From Escarpia spicata (Eukaryota; Annelida; Polychaeta; Sabellida; Siboglinidae), in contig OZ023205.1 of assembly GCA_963995525.1 (NCBI GenBank), forward strand, positions 46,330,704-46,394,703: 64,000 nt of DNA. Reading direction: 5' to 3'. Position numbers and translations under genes: made by a program. Every line of letters begins with the position of its first letter. Position 1 is the first letter of the stretch. Positions 43,249-54,000 of this stretch are shown in pieces. Below the pieces are notes generated by a model. It had not been told where the DNA came from. It made no database searches and was given only the letters and a program-made list of their open reading frames with translations.

Positions 43249-43256
43249 TAAATGCA
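43249..43256. repeat. target site duplication, right copy (Merlin)
   Basis: TAAATGCA, partner of 40319-40326. Confidence 0.88.
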
Positions 43257-43259
43257 TAA

Positions 43260-43900
43260 TAAAAGTCCTTGGGAAGTTGGGGCAGATATAATCAAATAAT
43301 GTGTTTTTACCAATTTTGTGTTCTTTACCGATGCAAATAACGCTCCAGTTTGCAATAACCGAGCAGTTGCTATTTAGTACTTTTTAAAATGCACTGCAAT
43401 GTAACACACACAGTATAAACATGTGCAATATTGAGTGCTATTTGCACTGCTAATATGCAAGAATTGTTATAATGACAAAACTTGGTTACGTCTGTAGTTT
43501 AGGAAGTATACTGGACCACTCGGTTTCTGCCTTACACAAGCATAATATGCAGTTTTCACCAACAATTTTTGAAATCGTTCAGCACCGTATCAATATTATT
43601 AATCAGAACCACTTATTTCATCAATGGCATGCAAACAAAAAAACATCATATGAGTTGTTTTTAGTGAAATACTTACAATATTGATTGTATGCTGTCGGCA
43701 ACACCCAAGAAACCAACAGCAAACACAATATACAATACATTTTTACATTTTACTACTGTCTTTTACATCTACTGTGATCTTACTACTGTGATATATAACT
43801 TAATAATAAAAACAATACCCACATCTATAGTGGAATATAATCTCTTGTTTTTTGTTTTGTTTTACTGCATTAACATAACTGTACAAGCAAAGCAGTTTGT
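43260..43900. other. no recognisable gene
   Basis: A+T-rich spacer between the Merlin element and the CR1-like element. Confidence 0.5.
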
Positions 43901-43945
43901 GCAATAGCTGCTCTTATGATGGTGCCACCAAAAATGGGCTGAACA

Positions 43946-44686
43946 GTGGTAGTTCTTATTAGCATCATTATTGCATTCATACCCAAATTCCCGATACACC
44001 TGGACCATACCCAATTCATGGACAATCCAAATGGTCTGCTAACATATGACAGGTCTTGCTGGACTGACACAAGTATTAGACTGGCACTAGCTTTCACCAG
44101 AGACTCCCGTAACAAGTACCACACCAAACTGGCTTATGCAATCCCTACATCGGGACACAAAACATGTTATCTTGTCCTACTAATCCTCTGTGGGGACATC
44201 CAAACAAACCCCGGCCCAGTCAGACACCCCTGTGGATTTTGTAAAAAGCCTGTTGCTTCAAATCACCGAGCTGTCTGCTGCGACCGGTGCAACCAATGGG
44301 TACATATTAAATGTTGTGACATAAGTCCAGATCAATATAATCTCCTCTGTAACAGTTCCTGTTCCTGGCACTGCATGAAATGCAACCATCCTAACTACAG
44401 TCATTCCTTCTTCCAAGACCACTTATTGGAATGTTCTCACAACCGATATAACAGCCTTAGTGACACAGACCAAAATAACCAAAACATTGACCCCCACACA
44501 CAGATCTCTCAAACAAACACGAGTCACATCCCAAACCTGGGATCCAACCTTTGGACCAAACCCTCAAATGCATCAACCCCTGAACGTCGTAAGAAAACCA
44601 AACGTAACACACTTAGCAGAATTCTAATCAATACCAACAGTGTCAAAAGCATCGCAAAGACAACCCAATTAAATTATTACAATTAA
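43946..44686 (+). pseudogene. CR1-like N-terminal region: 2A-like peptide and PHD finger
   Basis: The open frame begins near a GTG at 43946. The first clear ATG is near 44019 (MDNPNG). At about 44190-44218 it reads LCGDIQTNPGP, a 2A-like ribosome-skipping motif with Gln where the consensus D-x-E-x-NPGP has Glu. Directly after it CGFCKKP…CCDRCNQWVHIKCCDIS…CSWHCMKC is a C4HC3 PHD finger (about 44230-44390). A frameshift near 44670 separates it from the endonuclease, which in relatives is in the same frame. Confidence 0.78.
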
Positions 44687-44689
44687 CTA

Positions 44690-45441
44690 TTCAGTCAAAT
44701 AATCCTGACATCATATTCCTAGTCGAAACCAAAATAGACGAAAACTACCCCACCTATTCGTTCCTACCACCTAACTATAGCGCCATCCGAAAGGACAGAA
44801 ACACCCATGGTGGTGGAGTTCTCATAGCCTTCCGCGATGACATTGTAGCAGAACCACTTACAAAACTAAACTCAAGCTGTGAAATAGTGTGGACAAAAAT
44901 CCATTTCACACGAAACAAATCCATATACTTTGCATCCTACTACCGACCCCCCAGTGACCACCTTCAATCCCTTGAAGCTCTTCACGAATCCCTAACAAAA
45001 CTGTACAGATCACAAAAAACTTCTCCTAATGTAGTTATAGCAGGTGACTTCAACCTTCCTGATATTAACTGGGGCAAGCAGCAAACCACTGACAACAGAA
45101 CTGCCAGCAAGCATAACAAACTGCTAGAAATAATTACAGAATTTGGATTACAAAACATGGTCAACGATCCCACACGAGTTGATTCCGGCAATATCCTTGA
45201 CCTCATACTCATTTCTAATCAATCGATAATTGCTAACACTCACACCACTCCCGACATGAGTGATCATGAAGCTGTGACCTTTAACAGTAAACCACCACAC
45301 AAAGTGTTCCAATATAAATCTGCAAACTGGGATAAGCTTAAAGATGACATAAAACAACTAACAACAACATACTTTGACACGAACCCAAATTCAACACATG
45401 TCAACACAAATTGGAACTTTTTCCAGAACAATCTTCATTAG
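44690..45441 (+). pseudogene. CR1-like endonuclease
   Basis: NNPDIIFLVETKIDENY, NTHGGGVLIAF, IYFASYYRPPSD, VIAGDFNLPDINW, DLILISN and MSDHEAVTF are the apurinic endonuclease motifs of CR1/Jockey elements. The frame breaks at 45441 within the following linker. Confidence 0.85.
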
Positions 45442-47158
45442 TCGACAGTAATATCCCCAGCCGCAACACCAAACCAAAAACCCACCTCCCCTGGATAACA
45501 CGTGAAATAATAAGAATTCAAAGAAAACGCAACAAAAGCCATAAAAAAGCTAAACAAACTGAACGTAATAGTGACTGGGAAAGGTTTAGGCAACTCTGAA
45601 AACAAGCCACTAAAGCTGCAACCAAATCCTACTCAGACTATCTAAACAATCACATTGGAGACAGCCTAAAAACAAACCCAAAACAATTCTGGTCATTCAT
45701 TAAAGCAAACAAACAAGAATACATTGGCATCCCTACACTGCAAGCAAACGACCAACCAATCACAAATGATCATGACAAAGCAAATACACTTAACAACCAA
45801 TTTAGTTCCGTGATTACACAAGAAATCTACCCCATCCCCCAACTAGCTCCATCCATCTATCCCGATATGCCCTCCCTCGAAATCGGGATAGACGGAGTAA
45901 TTAAGCAACTGAAAAACCTAAACCAAAATAAAGCTACAGGCCCCGACGAACTCCCAGCCAGAGTCTTTAAAGAGACTGCAGTGGAAATTGCCCCCATCAT
46001 CACACACATTTTCCAGCAGTCATACAACACTTGCAAACTCCTAGATGACTGGCTCCAAGCACTAGTAACACCAATACACAAAAAAGCCACAAATCAGACC
46101 CTGCTAATTATAGACCAATTTCGTTAACATGCATCCTCTGCAAAGTTATGGAGCACATCATTTTAAGCAACATGTGGAAACACACAAACACAACATCATC
46201 ATCCACTTCCAACATGGATTCCAACCAGGTCTGTCTTGTGAATCCCAACTCATCGAGACAGTCCACGACTGGATGACTGCTATGGACAATAAGACACAAA
46301 TAGATGCCATCCTACTCGATTTCGCCAAAGCCTTCGACAAAGTCCCCCATAAACGCCTCCTATCCAAATCAGCTTTCTATGGAATAACTGGAAACACACA
46401 AAACTGGATCAAATCGTTTCTATCCAATCGCAAACAGAGAGTCTCGGTCAATGGAGCCCTGTCGGACAGCACAAATGTTACATCTGGTGTACCACAGGGC
46501 TCAGTCCTAGGACCTGTCCTATTTTTACTCTACATAAACGACATAACCGAAAATGTCCAATCTTCCCAATAACAAACAAAACCAAACCCAGACTACATTC
46601 ATATTCACTCTTTGGCATACAACTCTCTACCACCTCTAGCCACACATATCTTGGAATAAAATTAGATTCTAAACTAACCTGGGCTAACCATATTACTGAC
46701 ATAGCTTCCAAATCTTCAAAAGTCCTAGGCATGGTCAAACGAACCCTCGGACCATGCAAACCTGAAGTAAAAGAAACAGCCTATAACATGCTAATCCGAC
46801 CAAAACTCGAGTATGCCTCTCCCATATGGAACCCACTGCCACCCAAATTAAACACCTTGAAAGAGTACAACACTGTGCTGCCAGATTTGTCAGAAATGAC
46901 CACAGACGCCAAATAAACGCAGCAGACCTAATAGCCACCCTTGGATGGTCAACTCTTGAACAACGACGCATTATCAAACAAGCCATGACATTTTACAAAA
47001 TATTAAATAACATAATCAACATCACACCCCCACCAGGTCTACTAACACAGTCAAAAAACCGTGGCCACTACGTAGCCCCTAGGTGCCGCATCAGTGCAGC
47101 AGTGTTCTCTTTCTACCCCCGAGCAGTTCGAATCTGGAATTCCACCACCGATTACTGA
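45442..47158 (+). pseudogene. CR1-like reverse transcriptase, catalytic box deleted
   Basis: LPWITREIIRIQRKRNK, FWSFIKANKQEY, NQNKATGPDELPARVFKE, FQHGFQPGLSCESQLIET (with frame changes), DAILLDFAKAFDKVPHKRL and SGVPQGSVLGPVLFLLYIND are seen. After NDITENVQS the protein jumps to a segment ending SHTYLGIKLDSKLTWANHI: the block with the Y/F-A-D-D active site (about 60 codons) is missing near 46565-46590. The C-terminus RPKLEYASPIW, ERVQHCAARFVRND and YPRAVRIWNS remains. Confidence 0.85.
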
Positions 47159-47249
47159 ACTAGAAAGCCCCATAGCATTTCAAACAGCGATCATGAACCT
47201 CCCTTTCACCACACCCAATCATCTAAAGTGCCTATAAAATAAACAAACA

Positions 47250-47972
47250 AACTACCCACAACGCATGCGCACAAACAAGCACCACACAACTCCTGCGTTA
47301 GCTCAAGTTTGGGCTGTTTGGAGTAAATCACCTAAGACCAATATTCGTAAGACGATAATCACTTCACGTGCCAAACGGAAGCACTCGGTTTCTGCCTCAT
47401 CGTGTTCAAAATCATCACTGCGACAAATCGCAACGCATTCACTGTATAAACTCCACGGGCTGTTCTTTAACTTTCATGTGGTGATTAGGGTGAATAGTTG
47501 CTTACAATTTTGTCCGATCAATTTTAATATTACGGTTGTTTACATCACCGTCACCGATATGGTGCACTGTAGACACATGGTCTGCATTCGTTTTAATTTG
47601 AGACAAATAACTTTGTAGACGTCCTTTGCTCATTGTGTCATATATTTCTGACTAAAGATTTAATATGAGATCCAGCTATATAATCGTAAAGAGGCAGAAA
47701 CTCAGATAGGGAAGAAACCGAGTAGGTGACTATACGTAACAAAATGCGTTACTGAACAAAACTGCACTTTAAGATATTGTTTGGGGCAAAGTTTTGAAGA
47801 TGATGCCAGGAATTTTGTTCTCAAAAGAGAGACTGGACATGTCTTAATTGGGAGAGAGGGACAGTTCACGAAGGAAATGTTCTAGTTAACCTGTACAAAA
47901 TATTTTGTTTTCTACTGACAGGGTGAACCTCTTGAGGGTGTTACAAAGTGATAGCTTTGACCATTGTCTGAC
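47250..47972 (+). promoter_or_regulatory. putative 5' flank and 5' UTR of ORC5
   Basis: About 720 bp between the CR1-like element and the ORC5 start codon. No TATA box is obvious. A conserved-looking stretch shared with 43517 (CACTCGGTTTCTGCC) is present near 47385. Promoter role is inferred from position only. Confidence 0.3.
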
Positions 47973-48068
47973 ATGTCCAGTGACACGAATGACACTGTCA
48001 GTGTGGTATGTGAGAAGGTGCCATGTCGTCGACAGCAAGCCCAGCTGCTTACACTACTCTTTGGACAG
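47973..48068 (+). CDS. ORC5: ORC5 exon 1
   Basis: ATG at 47973; 32 codons ending TLLFGQ, donor gtgaga, phase 0. Corresponds to the vertebrate start (CRESQ…LQSLFGE-like). This ATG is chosen because the frame closes upstream without another ATG. Confidence 0.85.
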
Positions 48069-51000
48069 GTGAGAGGCTGTGGAAGTGGGCAGTCATTTAA
48101 GATGCAAGGCTACATTTTAAAGCAGATACTTGGTGTGAAACAATTGAAAAAATCCAACTACAGTGTAATAACATGACTCCGCAGAAAGTAGTAGTTTAAA
48201 TGAAAATCTAGATTGATATATATATATACCCCCGTATTGAAAGTTTACGCAACTTGATATATTCGTAAATAGTAAATTGTTCATCAATATTAAACATTAA
48301 CCAGTACATCTATTGGCTAAGTAAGTTGGAGTTGAAACATTGGACTTTCAGTTGAGAGTACCAGGGTATAGACAGTCGACGACAAACAAATTATCTTTGA
48401 GTAGTAATTGCAGCATGGCTGAAATCTTCCCAAAGATGTCAAGTTGTTGGAATGAACAGGGGTGAAGTGAGCAGACATAAGGATTGGATGCAGTACATAT
48501 AGACAAACTTACCCATTTTTAAGTAACACAATTCAAGTGAGAAACAGAATTCTTAGAATTATTTTGACATTATAGACACATTGTCACACATCAGCTTTGT
48601 GCTAACTTTGTTGACATGTTGAAGGAGCACTGTTGTGTCTTACTCTGTAGAAAGACCACGTGGTTGTGCCTAGTCTGTTCCTCTACGGCCACACAGCCAC
48701 TGGCAAGTCCCTTCTCGTCAACACTCTCCTGACACAGCTGAAGGTGAGCAACATAAGGGGTTATCTCAAAATATTGTAAAATTTCTGTTCAAGTGGCACC
48801 TCAGTTTTATAACTAAAAACTGCATGCATTTGCACGAATTGCCCGGTGACCTGGGGTGGGGCCTTTTGACAAACGGGGTTGGATGTGGAGCATTTGTATT
48901 ACCAAAAAAAATTGATTATACAAACATAGTATTGCAGTAATACACAGGGCTCGAAGTTGCAACTACCTAGCCGCATTTGCGAGTATAATCTTATGCCTGC
49001 GACTAGATAAATTGCTTTAGTTGCAATGTGCAACTTGGAACTTTGTCCATTAATTACGGTCCTGCTAGGCAACTGACCATTTGGGCCATCAAAGAAATTG
49101 TGCATGATGACATTTAACCCCTTTCTCTGTCCCTGCTTAATGTCTATGGCAGCAAAATATTGATAAATTGTAGCAAGTGACTGATGACTTTTTGTCTAAG
49201 GCTATAGGTACCAAGTCCTGTGTAGGCACCTCTGCACTGTTCACCCTTATCATCTAGTGACTTGGGCAATTGGTGACTGAAAGGGACAACTCTTAACTAA
49301 CCAGCTAACTGTTTTTTTGTTTAAAGTTTAACAGTGAAATAATGTGTCCCTACATGCAAATTTCAACATAAAGCCTATCAGAAGATAAAAGGGAAAATAT
49401 TCCCTGTGTGAATACTTATGGACATACATACAGTCAAAGTAAATGTGTATAATTTAATAAAAGCATGCAATTGTCTAAATAATTGTTATGGTTGTTAATA
49501 CAGTGCTGTATATAGAGAATTACTAGGTAGCATGCATGACTAAATAAATTACACAACTGTATCTGAATTTATTAAATACCTGATGTATTGGTAGCAGAGA
49601 TGATAATGTTGATATAAAATTGTGTTCAATAAAATACCATTTTTACTTTTTAACTAGTCAAAGCATGTGTGCTTGTAAACAAATCAATTTTGCTCCTAAT
49701 TATTTTACATTAGGAGTGCAGCGCTCCTAGCTCAGAATATTAACTTCGAGGCCTGATACACCTGGGAATTGCCGATATCATGAGCCAAAAGTAGTGCCTG
49801 GCCAGGAATAGGTTGCTTTTAAGGTGGTTTGAGCTAATAAGACATTTATATTTAATATGTTATTTGTTATAATGCATTGTATCAACATAAATGTAATATC
49901 TTTTGCAATTATTTGCAGGAATAAAATCATAAGAATATGAAAATACAGAAACTAAAACTCGGAGCCTACTCCTGGCACGACAATACAACTGATGGTCAAA
50001 GGTCAAGAGGTTAGGTCAAGTTCAATGCACACACATCCACAGCAAGCAAAAGTCCTATTCTTGGCACATGAACATGTTCTGCCCATTATAACGGGTCACC
50101 TTGCTTCTCTTGTATATACACCTGACTATCGAGCTAAGTTTCCAATGTATTTTTCTTTTCAAAATGTTGTTTTCGTTGTTTTCCAGGCGCGCTATGTGGT
50201 TGTGAACTGCGTGGAGTGTTACACAGCAAAACTCGTTTACGAATGTATACTCAACAAGTTGTTTGGCGTCATTCCTTCGCCCAGCAATGACTACGCCATC
50301 TACAGGCGATGTGACAACATGGACGACTTCATTCATCATCTCCACCTGGTGGAGGAACAGAAAGGCACATCTGGCGAAACGACGTATATTGTGAGCATAA
50401 CATTGTGACACTTCAGATAAAGATGATGCTACAGGAATTTGTCAGGAAACCATTAGCTATGCCTACAAACTGTAATTTTGTGTGATTTCATCATCAATAA
50501 TGCTGGGCGTACACTGCTAAACTTTTGTTGCGAGTAATTTGTTTGATCAACAAGCAACAACGACATCTCGTCTGACATCATCGTGCATTACGCAACTTTT
50601 GTTGCTGCGATTCAATTTTCAAATGATGAATCAGTTCAACAACTGTTGTACCGGTCGGATCAACACGCGACTCTAGTTTTGTTGAGTTGTTGGCCATCGT
50701 ACATTGCACGACTGATCAGCTTTTAGTCGACCAAACAGACGACTCGCAACAAAAGTTTAGCTGTGTACGCCAAGCATAAGGCTGCTTGGTTGTCTGCCCT
50801 GTGTTGATTAATCTACATAAATTTGCAAGCTGCACTCAGTGGCTGGATTTTGCATTAAATATGTAACTAGTGAGATACATCAGTGACTAGGAATTAATCG
50901 CAATATATTTAATAATTTTTGAGGTAAAATCAGATTTGTGAAGCATTTTTACAGCATATTTTCACAGCGTGAGTGGCATCTTATTGTGTGATTACCCCAT

Positions 51001-54000
51001 TTCACTCAAAAACAATTTCTCTCAGTCAGTTTACAGTACCAGTTAATGATGTTCTAATGTCAGTCCGTTGCAGCCATTGTGTAACCGGCCTACTACAGAA
51101 AATGATATTCTAATGTCAGTCCGTTGCAGCCGTGTAACCGGCCTACTACAGAAAATGATGTTCTAATGTCAGTCCATTGCAGCCATTGTGTAACCGGCCT
51201 ACTACAGAAAATGATGTTCTAATGTCAGTCCGTTACAGCCGTTGTGTAACCGGCCTACTACAGAAAATGATGCTAGAATAGCTGAGATCTGGGCTTGTGT
51301 TATATGTCAGCAAAGTCACCAGCCCCGTTTTACGCAAACTCTCGCTCTGGTACCACATCTCAAGCTACTTAAAGTAGTTATATAACAGTTGGTGGACATA
51401 GCTAAGGTATCCTGGATGCTGACTTGATGGCATGCTGTAGCCATCAAATTCCGCAGAAGTATACAGACACTAACACGATTGTTGGAAAAATGATTGACTT
51501 GTTCCCCTATTGTAATATGAACTGTGATCAGAAAATAATCATGAGAATGTTTCCACAGGTGTTCGATAAAGCTGAACGATTGCGGGGCATGGATGCGAAT
51601 CTACTTCCAGTATTTCTCAGATTGCAAGAACTTGTGAGTATCTTAAGGCATTGTTTCTACTGTTTGTCTTTGTTTTCAGTAGTGCGGTAATGAAATGTTC
51701 TGTCTGATTCATAATGTGTTCAGTTTGTTTAAAAGAACTGTTATTCTAATTTTTAGTATCATAGTCATTGTTTAGAAATATGTTCAGTATGTCTTAGTTT
51801 ATTATATTGATAGTATAATAATGTGCCCGTTGTGTTCCATTGATTTAATGATCTGTGTTCCATTGATCTTGTGATGTATTTTCTATTGATCCAGTGACCT
51901 GGGTTTCAATGATCTGTGTTCCATTTATTCAGTTATCTGTGTTCCACTAATCCTGTGACCTGTGTTCCATTGATCCAGTGATTTGTGTCAGTTGATCCAA
52001 TGATCTGTTATCCATTGATCCAGTGATCTGTGTTCCAGTAATCCAGTGATCTGTGTTCCATTGATCCAATGATCTGTGTTCCCGTGACCTGTGTTACACT
52101 AATCCTATGCTTCATGTTCCATTGATCCAATGACCTGTGTTTCATTGATGATCCACCATTGATCCGATGATCTGTGTTCCATCGATCTAGTGGTCTGTGT
52201 TCCATTGATTCCACGATCTGTGTTGTCAGAGCGGAGGTCTCAATGTGTGTGTGTTGCTGCTGTCTGAGATTGTGTGGGAAAAGTTCCGCCAGGGAACAGG
52301 AGTGCAGGAACCGTACGTGATCCACTTCCCAGACTACACGGCTGGTAAGTCAAGAAATGAGTTACTAGCAGTGTAATGGACGACACCCTGTTAATACCAG
52401 AGGTAGTTCATTGGGATTTGCATGATGTGTTGCTGCATCTCTGCAAGTTTATCTTCTACATTTTGAGACTTTGAGTTGATAACAAATGTGTTTTTGTATG
52501 TGGCTGAGATGGGGGAGTGTGATATTGCAGGTTTGGGCGTACTATGGTCAAACACGGTACAATGTGTCACTCAATAAATAGTCTTCAAACAATTGTTGAA
52601 AAACCGGCCAGAATAAAAATTTCACATGGCTGAGGATGTAGTCCCTATATATAACATTTATTTCATGAGATATACAGCCATTCAGCCACTGAAAAATAGT
52701 TAGTACCAGGGTAATAGAAAAGGTAGCCATGATGAAGTTACAAAGCTAGGTTAATACCAGGATAATAAAACGGGGACAACATGACGTCAGGATTCGTTCA
52801 TGTTCCTAAGTATTGGGACAGTAAATCTGAGATTTATTTTTGTGCACCGTATGTTTTGGGACAGCTGAAAATGTTATTATTTTTAAATGTCCCAATACAT
52901 ACGGTCATTATGATAATATACGGTTTGTGAACATTATTGGAATAAAGAGTAAGATAGTGCATGTTTGTCACCATAAGTATCCAAGAATGTGTACCACAAT
53001 AAAAATGCAAATAAACTTGTAATACATAATTGAGAATCATGCTGTGCTACAATAGAAACTGATTATGATAGTTTTAATTTGTATATAATTACAACTATGA
53101 CATTTTATTTAAATAGTGTCTTGTATCTTCTGTTACTGTTCTAGATATACATATATTCACGTGTTGTGTCACAGATGAGCTGCTGGAGATCATGACTCTA
53201 GACTGTCCTTGTGTTGTCTCAATGAGCTGCTGGAGATCATGACTCTAGACTGTCCTTGTGTTGTCTCAATGAGCTTCTGGAGATCATGACTCTAGACTGT
53301 CCTTGTGTTGTCTCAAGGAGCTGCTGGAGATCACGACTCTAGACTGTCCTTGTGTTGTCTCAATGAGCTGCTGGAGATCATGACTCTAGACTGTCCTTGT
53401 GTTGTCTCAATGAGCTGCTGGAGATCATGACTCTAGACTGTCCTTGTGTTGTCTCAATGAGCTTCTGGAGATCATGACTCTAGACTGTCCTTGTGTTGTC
53501 TCAATGAGCTGCTGGAGATCATGACTCTAGACTGTCCTTGTGTTGTCTCAATGAGCTGCTGGAGATCATGACTCTAGACTGTCCTTGTGTTGTATCAATG
53601 AGCTGCTGGAGATCATGACTCTAGACTGTCCTTGTGGTGTGTCTCAGATGAGCTGCTGGAGATCATGAGTCTAGACTGTCCTTGTGTTGTCTCAACGAGC
53701 TGCTGGAGATCATGACTCTAGATTGTCCTTGTGTTGTCTCAGTGAGCTTCTGGAGATCATGACTCTAGACTGTTCTTGTGGTGTGTCTCATATGAGCTGC
53801 TGGAGATCATGACTCTAGACTGTCCTTGTGTTGTCTCAATGAGCTGCTGGAGATCATGACTCTAGACTGTCCTTGTGTTGTCTCGGTGAGCTTCTGGAGA
53901 TAATGACTCTAGACTGTCCTTGTGTTGTCTCAATGAGCTTCTGGAGATAATGACTCTAGACTGTCCTTGTGGTGTGTCTCATATGAGCTGCTGGAGATCA

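Larger units (their letters stand above)
43946..47246 (+). mobile_element. CR1-like non-LTR retrotransposon with 2A-like motif and PHD finger (dead)
   Basis: One broken polyprotein in the order 2A-like peptide, PHD finger, endonuclease and reverse transcriptase, followed by a tail AATAAACAAACAAAC near 47246. The architecture resembles the STR-type CR1 elements described from sea urchin and lancelet. Frameshifts, stops and an internal deletion of the catalytic Asp-Asp box make it inactive. Confidence 0.87.
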
